Below are positions 1 through 8,698 of a stretch of DNA of 64,000 bases, piece after piece. Position 1 is the first letter of the stretch, and every line of letters starts with the position of its first letter. Source of the DNA: CAYJFG01 sp964369405. Its GTDB lineage: Bacteria > Bacillota > Clostridia > Oscillospirales > Acutalibacteraceae. Under the pieces are notes generated by a model. It did not search any database. It saw nothing but the letters and a program-made list of their open reading frames with translations, and was not told the DNA's origin. Location of the stretch: NCBI GenBank assembly GCA_964369405.1, contig CAYJGB010000010.1, positions 13,838 through 77,837 of the forward strand, given 5' to 3'. Both the position numbers and the translations under genes were made by a program.

Positions 1-1
1 G

Positions 2-217
2 GAACAATTAAAAGAAGTTCTGGACACATTAACAGATAGAGAAGAAAAAGTACTAATGCTAAGGTTTGGACTAGAAGACGGAAGAACAAGAACACTAGAA
101 GAAGTAGGAAAAGAATTCAACGTAACTAGAGAGCGTATTAGACAAATCGAGGCAAAAGCTTTAAGAAAATTAAGACACCCAAGCAGAAGTAAAAAACTTA
201 AAGACTTTTTAGATTAA
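2..217 (+). CDS. rpoD: RNA polymerase housekeeping sigma factor, C-terminal part (partial)
   Basis: Only the last 71 codons are inside the window; the gene begins before base 1. The translation is a textbook sigma-70 region 4: the TLTDREEKVLMLRFGLEDG segment, then the helix-turn-helix with VTRERIRQIEAKALRKLRHP that reads the -35 element, and the usual short tail ending KDFLD. This exact C-terminus is characteristic of the primary sigma factor (RpoD/SigA) rather than alternative sigmas. The next gene starts 15 bases after the stop, so the two are probably cotranscribed. Identity is very secure; the missing N-terminal regions cannot be assessed. Confidence 0.96.
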   Translation, partial: EQLKEVLDTLTDREEKVLMLRFGLEDGRTRTLEEVGKEFNVTRERIRQIEAKALRKLRHPSRSKKLKDFLD

Positions 218-232
218 TAGTAGGTGAATACA

Positions 233-622
233 ATGTTTACTATTGAAGAAACTAACGAAATGCTTAATGAAATTGCAGATACAATACCTTTAGAGTTGTA
301 TAGAGAGCTTAGTGGAGGAATAATTTTACTACCACAGGCTAAAATACACCCAAAAGCTATAGATAATGATTTATTTATTTTAGGTGAATATTGTATCTCT
401 TCAATTGGAAAATACATAAGAATATATTATGGTTCTTTTGCAAGTGTATATAAACATATCACATCAAAAGAGCAATATTATGAACATTTAAGACGAGTTT
501 TAGTACATGAGTTAAGGCATCATAACGAAGAATTAGCAGGTTATAAAGATTTAATTTTATATGATGATAAACAGATTAACAGTTATTTAAACTCTAAGCA
601 AAAGAAAAAAGATAAAATTTAA
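233..622 (+). CDS. Small zincin-like metallopeptidase-family protein
   Basis: A 129-residue protein with a VHELRHHNEE segment near residues 90-99, which resembles the HExxH-type zinc site of small zincin-like proteins annotated as metallopeptidase family (DUF1025-like). Here the motif reads H-E-L-R-H, so both His and the Glu are present. No signal peptide or membrane segment is visible; the C-terminus is Lys-rich. I chose ATG 233 over the in-frame GTG at 224 because AGGTG (222-226) lies 6 bases before 233, and the GTG itself forms part of that ribosome binding site. It directly follows the sigma factor gene. The peptidase activity is inferred from the motif only, and the substrate is unknown. 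Confidence 0.7.
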   Translation: MFTIEETNEMLNEIADTIPLELYRELSGGIILLPQAKIHPKAIDNDLFILGEYCISSIGKYIRIYYGSFASVYKHITSKEQYYEHLRRVLVHELRHHNEELAGYKDLILYDDKQINSYLNSKQKKKDKI

Positions 623-634
623 AATAAATTTTGT

Positions 635-675
635 AAGGGATATTGCACATTTAATTTGCAATATCCCTTATATTT
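635..675 (+). terminator. Terminator after the zincin-like gene
   Basis: A 13-bp perfect inverted repeat (AAGGGATATTGCA / TGCAATATCCCTT, 635-669) is followed by ATATTTT. It lies 12 bases after the stop at 622 and would end the rpoD-zincin transcript. Confidence 0.8.
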
Positions 676-692
676 TATAAATTTGAAATCAA

Positions 693-726
693 AAAATAGC
701 GTATCATAAACTTGATACGCTATTTT
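693..726 (-). terminator. Terminator of the NlpC/P60 gene
   Basis: A perfect 14-bp inverted repeat (AAAATAGCGTATCA / TGATACGCTATTTT) with a 6-base loop lies just beyond the minus-strand stop at 739. Read on the minus strand it ends in a T run, as expected of an intrinsic terminator. It is separate from the plus-strand terminator at 635-675. Confidence 0.8.
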
Positions 727-738
727 GATTAATAAATA

Positions 739-2379
739 TTATTTACTATTTCTTGTAGTTACGGCCTTTGCTTTTTTGCTTTTATTAGTTTTAATATATA
801 CAAACAATGCAAATCCACATAATATAGTCATAACAGTTGCAATAATTATAAACATTTGATTATTCTCTGAACTACTTGTATTATTTGGTACTGCCTCAAA
901 TACACTTACATTTCCTGCTACTAATGCATTATCCATCTCAACACTTGTTAAAACTGGAGTGTTTTCTTGAGTTGTTTGCATTAATAAAGCATTCATAAAC
1001 ACTTCGTCTATTTCACCAGTTGGCTCTAATGCAAAGTTTGCTTGTGCCATTTTTACTGCTGATATTGTTTTTTCATCAATTGTTCCTGTTGCATCTTCTT
1101 GACTCAAATAACCTAATTGAATTAAACTTGCTTGTAATGCTGACACGCTATAACTGCTATAGTCCATTGTCATTAAACTGTATTCTTCACTTGAAACAGC
1201 TTCATCAGATAATAATAATTTCAAACCATCTTCGTCCATTGAGTTGATTGGTTGTAATTGTGATGCTATGTAATAAGATGTTAGTGCAACTTGTGTGTTT
1301 GCATCAAACTTGCTGTTTACTTCTTCTGTATAATAACCTAGCTCTGTAAGTCTTGTTTGTAATTGTTTTACCTTTGAACCTTCTCCACCTGGCTTTAGTT
1401 GCTCTTCTAGTGGAAGTTCTGTAGGTGCTTCTGTTGGCGCTTCTGTTGGTGCCTCAGTTACAGGTTCTGTTGCTTTTGGTTTCTCTTTTTCAGGTGCATC
1501 AGATGCATATATCGCGTCAGATGTTGTGCTACCTACTACACCATCTGCTGTAAGTTTAGCTTCTTTTTGAAATTCTATTACTGCTTTTTCTGTAGCTTCT
1601 CCAAAATATTCTGTAATTTCATCATTATAATATCCAAGTTCAGTTAAACGTTCTTGTAATTTTTCTACTTTAGACCCACTTGAACCTAATTTTAAAACAG
1701 ACGATGAACTACTTGAGCTGCTTGAACTACTAGATGATGAACCTGATGTACTATTGCTTTGAGTATAATCTGTTGCTTTATAATCACTCTCTGGAGGATT
1801 TTTATCAGAAACACCTTTAGAGTTAAATGTATATTTAACACCATCAATAGTCTTAGTAGTATTAATTATATATTGTCCATTTTGATAGTAAAAAGAGTCC
1901 CCATTATATTTTACCCAACCAGTTGTAGGGTAACTAACACCAGAAACTTTAAACCAAGAAGTCCAGTTTGAACTACTTAAACTATCATAACACATATCAG
2001 AATTAGAATCTCTAGCATCTATAACCATTCCACCGCCAACGTAAACACCAACGTGACCTGGTCTATGTAATCCTAAACCGTGAATACGAGGAACTCCGTT
2101 AGAAACATATCCACTTTCGCTAGAAGCCGCTAACATATCTACACGGATGCCACCAACACCGTTGTATGACCATATTAAACCTGAACAGTCAACAGCACCT
2201 GGAGAAGTACCACCCCATACATAGTTCCAGTCTTCGTTGTAAGCGTTTAAGCAGTGAGCAGATAATCCTACCCCTGTGCTAGTCGCTGCAAAAGAAGTAA
2301 CTGAGCTAATAGCAAAAATTGAAGCGATAATAACTAAAGATAGAATTAAAGCCATTATCTTTTTAAATTTAATTTTCAT
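739..2379 (-). CDS. Exported NlpC/P60 cell-wall hydrolase with three peptidoglycan-binding repeats
   Basis: 546 residues. A Lys-rich start and hydrophobic core give a Sec signal peptide, with likely cleavage after SFA near residue 31. Next comes an NlpC/P60 domain with the catalytic-Cys motif VDCSGLIWSY and the His motif RPGHVGVYVGGG, expected to cut peptidoglycan stem peptides. A poly-Ser linker leads to a PG_binding_1 repeat (LGSSGSKVEKLQERLTELGY). A Thr-Glu-Ala-Pro repeat linker leads to a second (GGEGSKVKQLQTRLTELGYY) and then a more diverged third (VSALQASLIQLGYL). A hydrophobic segment (about 505-528) followed by a basic tail suggests a C-terminal membrane anchor. The ribosome binding site is AGGAGGATTTCAAA before ATG. 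Two WalR-type boxes lie upstream (2455-2492), consistent with control by the cell-wall two-component system. Confidence 0.9.
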   Translation of the reverse strand: MKIKFKKIMALILSLVIIASIFAISSVTSFAATSTGVGLSAHCLNAYNEDWNYVWGGTSPGAVDCSGLIWSYNGVGGIRVDMLAASSESGYVSNGVPRIHGLGLHRPGHVGVYVGGGMVIDARDSNSDMCYDSLSSSNWTSWFKVSGVSYPTTGWVKYNGDSFYYQNGQYIINTTKTIDGVKYTFNSKGVSDKNPPESDYKATDYTQSNSTSGSSSSSSSSSSSSSSVLKLGSSGSKVEKLQERLTELGYYNDEITEYFGEATEKAVIEFQKEAKLTADGVVGSTTSDAIYASDAPEKEKPKATEPVTEAPTEAPTEAPTELPLEEQLKPGGEGSKVKQLQTRLTELGYYTEEVNSKFDANTQVALTSYYIASQLQPINSMDEDGLKLLLSDEAVSSEEYSLMTMDYSSYSVSALQASLIQLGYLSQEDATGTIDEKTISAVKMAQANFALEPTGEIDEVFMNALLMQTTQENTPVLTSVEMDNALVAGNVSVFEAVPNNTSSSENNQMFIIIATVMTILCGFALFVYIKTNKSKKAKAVTTRNSK

Positions 2380-2712
2380 TTTGAAATCCTCCTAAAAACG
2401 TATCATAATATGTAAAAAACATATTTATTATTAAATTAAAAACTCTGTGTAGAAATAACAATCTTATTACAAAGAGTAACAATCTTGTTACAGTTTAACA
2501 TATAAGTATAAAAATATCAAGTAAAGCTAAAAATAAAGGCATTTTTTATAATTAAATTATATTTTTTTAAATTTTTTTATTTAAAATTACATATCAGTAG
2601 TCTGAATTTAAACTTTACTTAGAGATTTTCAGATTCTTTGTTCATAATTTGTTTACAATTTAGTTCTTAATAATAACAAATATGTAATTTTATATCCAAA
2701 TATTACCACATA
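2380..2712. other. Intergenic region 5' of the NlpC/P60 gene
   Basis: A very AT-rich stretch of about 330 bases between the NlpC/P60 start and the terminator of the next gene. It holds the two WalR-like boxes (2455-2492). I see no other gene or RNA structure in it. Confidence 0.6.
2455..2492 (-). promoter_or_regulatory. Two tandem WalR (YycF)-type boxes
   Basis: Read on the minus strand there are two 17-bp direct repeats, TGTAACAAGATTGTTAC (2492-2476) and TGTAATAAGATTGTTAT (2471-2455), separated by 4 bases (21-bp period, two helix turns). Each matches the published WalR consensus TGTWAH-N5-TGTWAH perfectly. They lie 76-113 bases upstream of a cell-wall hydrolase start, the classic WalR target class. 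That WalR binds here is inference; no walRK genes are in the window. Confidence 0.65.
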
Positions 2713-2742
2713 AAAAAACCTAGAACTAATTCTAGGTTTTTT
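2713..2742 (-). terminator. Terminator of the small DUF6514-like gene
   Basis: The inverted repeat AAAAAACCTAGAA / TTCTAGGTTTTTT with a 4-base loop lies immediately past the stop at 2747. It is symmetrical, with a T run on either strand. Confidence 0.8.
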
Positions 2743-2746
2743 TATG

Positions 2747-2992
2747 TTAATTTTCACTTATGAGTTCTTCAACTATTTCCAGACAATGAATTGGCGATAC
2801 TAAATTGTCTGCTAACGTTCTTAATAAATGTGTAACATAAACTTTATCTTGACTTATGTTAGTTATTCTTACTTTATCAGTATACTTATCTTGACTATAC
2901 ACTGTAATACCATATTGTGTTATAGTGTCACATTTACAAATTAACTCATATACAAAAATTTCCTCCTCCATACTTCTAACTAGTTTCACCAT
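2747..2992 (-). CDS. Small conserved protein, DUF6514-like
   Basis: An 81-residue protein with no signal peptide or membrane segment. It begins basic, carries a YGITVYSQD segment in the middle, and ends VSPIHCLEIVEELISEN. The length, the tyrosine/glycine-containing strand and the conserved-looking P-x-H-x-x-x-VEE-like end resemble the small clostridial DUF6514 family, but I make that assignment from memory of the pattern and hold it loosely. The first ATG is preceded by AAGGCGG at a long spacing; an internal ATG (residue 8) has no ribosome binding site. The gene is monocistronic with its own terminator. Function unknown. Confidence 0.6.
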   Translation of the reverse strand: MVKLVRSMEEEIFVYELICKCDTITQYGITVYSQDKYTDKVRITNISQDKVYVTHLLRTLADNLVSPIHCLEIVEELISEN

Positions 2993-3156
2993 AATAACTT
3001 TTACCGCCTTTTACATAAATCTATACATTTATAATAAAGTGACATTGCGCCACTTGCAAGCGATTGTTATGAAAAATTCACAATAAATTCATCATAAAAT
3101 AATTCTACTCTAAATTAAAATAAATTTCAATACCACTTTAGTTTACTAAAACTAAA

Positions 3157-4431
3157 CTATAAGTAATAATTTCTTGTTAGCTCCACCCTATTTGTTACAT
3201 CTAGCTTTTGATATATATTGTATAACGTCTTTTTAACTGTTCCTTCGCTGATTTTAAGTTTATGTGCTATTTCAATATTTTTAGCACCATCAAATATCAT
3301 TTCCGTTACTTCTTTTTCTCTTGCAGTTAACTTTTCTAAAATAACTTCGTTATTTTTAAAATCAATATTATTCTTCATAATAAGAACAGGAACTATTGTT
3401 TTATCTATTTTAGGTGCAAATAGTAATTTAATATTGCTATTAATATCTTTATTTATAACATTATATGTAACTGTTTGATGATTTATTAATTTATTTACTA
3501 TTTCTTCATTGTTCATCAAAAACGATTTTTCAGTATTACAATTTTCAAGTATTGTAAAAAATTGTTTATTAAACTCATTTTCAATAAAATATTCTTTATT
3601 ATAATCTAGTTTATCTATATCTATATTACATATTTCGTAATCTAAATTGTTATCTTTAAATTCGTTTAACTTGAAACAATTATTTTGCAAACTGAAAAAT
3701 TCATTTTTACTTATCTCCACATAAACCATTATGATGCTTTCTAAATTGTTTTCTTCTTTTAAAGGTATTAATGTGATTATAAAATATTTAGCACCCTCAT
3801 CAGTAAAAAGAATTTCTGGTAATCTAATAGGATTACCCTCTTTTATACATTCATCTAATATATTTTCATTTCTAATGCATAAACTCTTAAATTCAAATAA
3901 TTCCAAAGCATTGCTATTGTTCCTAATACTTTCACCTATATAATCAACAGCTTTATATGAATACTTGTTAACATTATAGTTGTTATCAATTTTATCAAGC
4001 ACCACTGAAAAATTAGATTTTTTTGAATAATAAGAAAATTCAAGATTATCTATAACTTTATTTACAAAATCAAATAAATTTCTTTTTTCTGTCTTTTTAT
4101 AAATAAAGTTTAGGCATTTATCACATACAAATATATTTGCTTCATAATATGAATCCCCGATTTTTCTCATAAAAGAGATACTTTTATCAGTACCAGCTAA
4201 AGCATTATAAATATTACAGACATACTCATGAGTTAAACTTGTAAAAAGATTTTCGATATATTTACCAATACTAGTATCATCTAAACTATTTACATACATA
4301 TAAAATGAATTAGCATTATATAAACAAATACAGTTATCATCTTCCATTTTGTATTGTGCTATGTAGTAGTCTTTATTGTTCCAATATTTAAACAGACTAC
4401 CGTTGAGAACTTCATTCACGATTATCACCAC
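3157..4431 (-). CDS. LuxR-type transcriptional regulator with PAS-like sensory region
   Basis: 424 residues. The last 60 or so form a clear LuxR/GerE helix-turn-helix: LTAREKEVTEMIFDGAKNIEIA, then ISEGTVKKTLYNIYQKLDV and NRVEL. There is no response-regulator receiver domain. Two stretches before it (about 20-120 and 165-250) have the alternating strand/helix texture of degenerate PAS domains, for example ILFTDEGAKYFIITLIPL and SIIMVYVEIS, so ligand or redox sensing is possible but not proven. Start: tandem GTG codons at 4431/4428 with a purine-rich stretch ahead; a GTG at 4419 is an alternative. It stands alone between two unrelated genes, and its target genes are unknown. Confidence 0.8.
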   Translation of the reverse strand: MVIIVNEVLNGSLFKYWNNKDYYIAQYKMEDDNCICLYNANSFYMYVNSLDDTSIGKYIENLFTSLTHEYVCNIYNALAGTDKSISFMRKIGDSYYEANIFVCDKCLNFIYKKTEKRNLFDFVNKVIDNLEFSYYSKKSNFSVVLDKIDNNYNVNKYSYKAVDYIGESIRNNSNALELFEFKSLCIRNENILDECIKEGNPIRLPEILFTDEGAKYFIITLIPLKEENNLESIIMVYVEISKNEFFSLQNNCFKLNEFKDNNLDYEICNIDIDKLDYNKEYFIENEFNKQFFTILENCNTEKSFLMNNEEIVNKLINHQTVTYNVINKDINSNIKLLFAPKIDKTIVPVLIMKNNIDFKNNEVILEKLTAREKEVTEMIFDGAKNIEIAHKLKISEGTVKKTLYNIYQKLDVTNRVELTRNYYL

Positions 4432-4739
4432 TACTTTTCCAATTTAAACAACATAGATATACTCTATTTAAATTAGTGTTTTACATAAACTAAAGTTAGT
4501 TATAATCTTTAGTATAATACTAAAATCATACTAAAGATTAAGAAAACATAAATAATCAGTTAAAATAATTATAAAATAATTAGATTTAATTTTCTATTTT
4601 TGGCAATTTAACACTACTGATAGAGATACAATAATAACATTGTATATGCAATATTGCAATAGAAATGTAAAAAATAGCAAAATATTGCATAAAATAGCAA
4701 TTTTTCAAAAACGTTAATTAATTAATTTTAAAAATAATA
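4432..4739. other. Intergenic region with a 12-bp inverted repeat
   Basis: About 310 AT-rich bases between the LuxR-type gene start and the end of the large surface-type protein gene. A perfect inverted repeat AATCTTTAGTAT / ATACTAAAGATT (4504-4539) lies about 75-110 bases upstream of the LuxR start and could be an operator or a terminator. Around 4640-4705 the word AATATTGCA or its parts recurs. No gene seen. Confidence 0.5.
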
Positions 4740-7679
4740 CTATAATAATTCAATAATATTTTCGCCTTTCATCACTAATAGCATTTGGTTTTTAATTACA
4801 TTTCGCATTACACTTTGAACACTATTATTTACACCCAAAATTTCATCTATTGTCCTTTTACTTTTTAGTATTACTCCTGCTATAATTTCTGTGTTGCTAC
4901 TATACTGTGTCATATCTATTATAGGTGTAATTCCTGTTTTAATATTTGCTAAACTGCTATATTTTACACTTCTATCTTGCTTTATAAATTTATAATTGAT
5001 ATCGTCAATAAAAAATCTAATATAATATTTACCTTTAACAAGATTTTTAAATAAATATTTTCCGTCAACTCCATTTGCATTTGGAGCTGTAAACGTTATA
5101 GCCTTAACATACATATTTTCATCTAATAGCATAACACCAACATCATTTATTGCACGTTCTCCATTTGTATATTTTCCGTCATATTCTTCATCTAACCATA
5201 CATATCCACCTATTTCCACCGTATCTGCTGGTGTATCTTTTATAGAAATTCCAACCTTTTCTGGCTCAATCGCCAATAAATGCTGTTCTATTCCATTTAT
5301 ATCTATATATGTCACATCTGCACTAAATGTATTCCACGCTACTTCTTCTCTATTTACTCCAACTGGTACGCTTGCTAAAACTTGAACCTCTAATACATCA
5401 TTAGGTTTTAAAACTATATCTTTTGTACTAACTTTAAACGCACTTAATTTGCTAACCTCATCTGGTAAATTTTGAGTCCAATTATCAATAGTACCAATCA
5501 TATCAAAGTTAGCGCCAAACCTTACTGGATCTTTACTAGTTGAATATTCTATATCAAAATTCACATTTTTATTATCGGATAATAATTTCGCACTCACTTC
5601 TGATAAAGCATATACATTAAACTGACTACCTCTATCTACATTCGGCGATATTATAGATGTATCTCCTACATATGGTAGTATATCTATAATTTCTACCTTA
5701 GTTAAATCTGAATTTCCAATATTTTTAACTGTAATCTTATATTCCAAAGTACCTGCTTCATAGGTAGAACCTACTAATGGCTCTTCTATAAACTGAGTGT
5801 CTAATGCTCCTTTTACTTTTTTATCCGACGACGTACTTACAAAAAACAATACTGTATTTTCTATCTCGTCTGTTTTTGAGTACTTCTCTTCTACTTCTAT
5901 ATTTTGAGCAATATTATTTACATCTGTATATACATCAAAATTATTTGGTATTTGGCCTGTGCTATCAACTGTATTCAATATCATAAATGATTGAATATCT
6001 CCATACGCTCCAACAGCTACTTTTACATCAAAGCTAATATTAAACCTTGCTAATTGTCTAAATAAAAACTCATATTCTCCATCAAATTGATACTTTATTA
6101 AAGTGTCTCCAAATTCATTAAAATCAGTTAAAACCTGTGCTTGTGGAAGTGTTGGAGAAATACTTGTAAAAACATCAGAAAATGTAAATGTTTCGTTGCC
6201 TACATACTCTAGTTCTTTAGGTAAAACAGTTGCTACTATAGGTTTTAGAAGTCTTGAATTTACACAATTAACTGACATTGTATATCTAAAAACTTGGTTT
6301 GGTCTAACAGGTGCTGTACCCACACTTGATGATAGCGACGGTCTTAAAACACAAATGTTGTCTACTATTGTAGTAGCATTTTGTATTGTTTCAAATTCTT
6401 CTTCATTTACATCACTATAATTCAAATGTATATGATTAAAAATATCGCTTGAAATTTCTACATCTTCATCTACAATTCCAAATAAACTTGGTGCAACCCT
6501 ATCTTTAACGCCTACGCTTAAAATCTGCAAATTCCAATATATAGCTGATAACCTATCATTTGTATCAATAAATTCACTTAAGTCTATTGATGTATTGTTA
6601 TTACTGTTAAATATACCAAATGTACCACTGTTACCATTTACTGTGTCAAAATCAATAGTATATTGAGCATTCAAGTTTTGATTTAATGCTCCAATATGAA
6701 ATGCTCCTGTATTAAATTTATAAAATCTAATATTGTCTGGTAATTCATTTTTAAATACTGCTGTTCTTAACACTTGATTACCTGTATTACGTATATTCAT
6801 TCTATAACATATATACTCTTGTGGCAATGTGTAATCTGGTGCATATATAGATATATCTGCATCATATATTTCTTCATTTAAAGTTAAGTCGTGAAATTCA
6901 ATCTGTTCTTCTGTATCATCAGCGTTTAAAGTAGCATTAGTTACTAACTGCTCCCCTATCAATGCATTGTTTGAAATTATAGCTTTATATATAAACTCAT
7001 ATTTCTGCCCACTATATCTAGGCAAATTAATTAATACTGTGTTTCCTTCAAACACACCTAATACATTATCCATACTACTATCAGCAAACTTAGATGATAC
7101 ATCTTGTCCAACAACCTCAAATGTAGTATCTATAGTTATATCATCACTGCCAAAGCACGAAACATTGGCATTATTAATAAAGCCTCCTAAATCTCCATAA
7201 TTTTCAAGTGTCACCTTATAATATATTTCACTATTAGGTGATGGCTCTACTAACGGTAAAACAATTTCTCTACTCATTACAAAACGTGGTGTTACTATTA
7301 ACTCAATCTCATCACTTAAAAACGAAATTACTTCTTCACCATTTATTAAAAGTTTCGGATTAAAAGTAAATTTAGTTAAGCTTTCTGTATCCGTTTTATA
7401 AGTGACTCCTATCCCTATCCTTGTCGCTATCCCTAAATCTGTTATACTTCCAAAATCATAAACTACTTTTGTATCTCCGTCTATAATATTTTGACTAACA
7501 TTTTTTATCGGGTCGTTAGTATCTCCTAAAAAAATATTTAAAAAACTCGGGAAAACAACTTCAATTTTTGCCGAATTAATCTCTCCTACTATCCCTGAAA
7601 AACCTACATTAATTGAATAAATAAATACATCTTCGTAATTACCTGATAATCTATCAACACTTGCAATTAAACTTGGCAT
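4740..7679 (-). CDS. Large DUF11 / SdrD-B-like repeat protein
   Basis: 979 residues from ATG 7679, chosen because GGAGGAG lies 6 bases ahead; an upstream in-frame start at 7694 overlaps that site. The protein is built of beta-rich repeats of the DUF11 (conserved repeat) kind, for example YICYRMNIRNTGNQVLRTAVF, FRYTMSVNCVN and LEYKITVKNIGNSDLTKVEI. They are followed near residues 825-905 by an SdrD-B/Cna-B-like domain (GGYVWLDEEYDGKYTNGERA, then DGKYLFKNLVKGKYYIRF). These domains are normally found on surface adhesins. I see neither an N-terminal signal peptide nor a C-terminal LPxTG or transmembrane anchor, so how it would reach the surface is unclear; it could be a spore-coat-associated or non-classically exported protein. 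Monocistronic. Confidence 0.8.
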   Translation of the reverse strand: MPSLIASVDRLSGNYEDVFIYSINVGFSGIVGEINSAKIEVVFPSFLNIFLGDTNDPIKNVSQNIIDGDTKVVYDFGSITDLGIATRIGIGVTYKTDTESLTKFTFNPKLLINGEEVISFLSDEIELIVTPRFVMSREIVLPLVEPSPNSEIYYKVTLENYGDLGGFINNANVSCFGSDDITIDTTFEVVGQDVSSKFADSSMDNVLGVFEGNTVLINLPRYSGQKYEFIYKAIISNNALIGEQLVTNATLNADDTEEQIEFHDLTLNEEIYDADISIYAPDYTLPQEYICYRMNIRNTGNQVLRTAVFKNELPDNIRFYKFNTGAFHIGALNQNLNAQYTIDFDTVNGNSGTFGIFNSNNNTSIDLSEFIDTNDRLSAIYWNLQILSVGVKDRVAPSLFGIVDEDVEISSDIFNHIHLNYSDVNEEEFETIQNATTIVDNICVLRPSLSSSVGTAPVRPNQVFRYTMSVNCVNSRLLKPIVATVLPKELEYVGNETFTFSDVFTSISPTLPQAQVLTDFNEFGDTLIKYQFDGEYEFLFRQLARFNISFDVKVAVGAYGDIQSFMILNTVDSTGQIPNNFDVYTDVNNIAQNIEVEEKYSKTDEIENTVLFFVSTSSDKKVKGALDTQFIEEPLVGSTYEAGTLEYKITVKNIGNSDLTKVEIIDILPYVGDTSIISPNVDRGSQFNVYALSEVSAKLLSDNKNVNFDIEYSTSKDPVRFGANFDMIGTIDNWTQNLPDEVSKLSAFKVSTKDIVLKPNDVLEVQVLASVPVGVNREEVAWNTFSADVTYIDINGIEQHLLAIEPEKVGISIKDTPADTVEIGGYVWLDEEYDGKYTNGERAINDVGVMLLDENMYVKAITFTAPNANGVDGKYLFKNLVKGKYYIRFFIDDINYKFIKQDRSVKYSSLANIKTGITPIIDMTQYSSNTEIIAGVILKSKRTIDEILGVNNSVQSVMRNVIKNQMLLVMKGENIIELL

Positions 7680-7839
7680 ATATAACTCCTCCAATTTTTA
7701 ATTTATATGAGTTATCTCTAAAATATAGCATATAAAATCAAATGTGTATAACATTATATGCTTGTTTTTAAATTTTTGACACCTTAACACAACTCTAAAT
7801 ATATTATGTTATATACGAATATAATGGAGGTAATATGAT

Positions 7840-8685
7840 GTGGAATTATCAAAATTTCTGAATAAATATAAAAGGAATAAAAAAGATGTATATACACCAT
7901 CACTAGATTTAATAAACTTGTGTGAGGAACTCAAAAACCATGAAATATTATCAATTTATTATGAAGATTTCAAGGCAAAAATATATGATGAAAGCAGTCG
8001 AAAAAACGACTTTGATATAATAATTAGTGAAATAAATAAAACAAACACTGAATATGCTAATAAAATCTTTTTAAAAGAAATGTTATCAATAGAAATTGAA
8101 AACTTAAATCAAATATCCAATTTGAATATAGATAAGAACTACAAGGATTTAAACACATTTAAGGAGTCAATGCAAGTAATTAAAGAAGAAAAGCAATCAC
8201 TTGAAAAATTAAACAAGCAATCGAAATTAGCGTTTGAAGATGAGCAAACAAAAAAAATCAAAGTTTTATTTAACAATCATTTCAAAGAACTTAATAAAGC
8301 ACTAAAAGAAATAAATGACTTTAACACTCAAGAAGAAAAGCTATCTGATGAAATATTAAATTACTCATATGAAATCACAAAGTTAAAACAAAAGTATAAA
8401 TTATCTATTGACTGGAATGGAAATAAAAAACAAATGATTATAAGGGGAAACGAACTAAAAGCAGAACGTTATAAACTTGTTGAAAAAGAAAATATATTGA
8501 ATGACAAGTGTAAAAAACTATATAACTATATTATTCTAATGCATACAAATTTTACAGTTAATCATATGCAAATTTTTAGCAAGATAGAAAAAGAAATAGA
8601 ACTATTAAAAGTTAGCATTAAACACTCAAACTCCATAGCGTTAATAGAAAGTAAACTAAGCGACTATATAAATTTATATTATTAA
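7840..8685 (+). CDS. Coiled-coil protein of unknown function
   Basis: 281 residues, almost entirely Lys/Glu/Leu-rich helix with heptad-like spacing (for example LKQKYKLSIDWNGNKKQ and NEINDFNTQEEKLSDEI-like segments), and no signal peptide or membrane segment. I do not recognise a family. The start is a GTG at 7840, 9 bases after GGAGG (7826-7830). Tandem ATGs at 7835/7838 are closer to the site but lie in another frame and run into TGA after 8 codons. Fourteen bases after its stop a membrane-protein gene starts, and its ribosome binding site overlaps this gene's end, so the two form a small operon. Confidence 0.7.
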   Translation: MELSKFLNKYKRNKKDVYTPSLDLINLCEELKNHEILSIYYEDFKAKIYDESSRKNDFDIIISEINKTNTEYANKIFLKEMLSIEIENLNQISNLNIDKNYKDLNTFKESMQVIKEEKQSLEKLNKQSKLAFEDEQTKKIKVLFNNHFKELNKALKEINDFNTQEEKLSDEILNYSYEITKLKQKYKLSIDWNGNKKQMIIRGNELKAERYKLVEKENILNDKCKKLYNYIILMHTNFTVNHMQIFSKIEKEIELLKVSIKHSNSIALIESKLSDYINLYY

Positions 8686-8698
8686 GGTGGTATCAATA

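Noticed and set aside
1688..1745. Repetitive DNA in the NlpC/P60 gene (poly-Ser and TEAP repeats)
   Set aside because: These are coding low-complexity linkers, not a CRISPR array or a mobile repeat.
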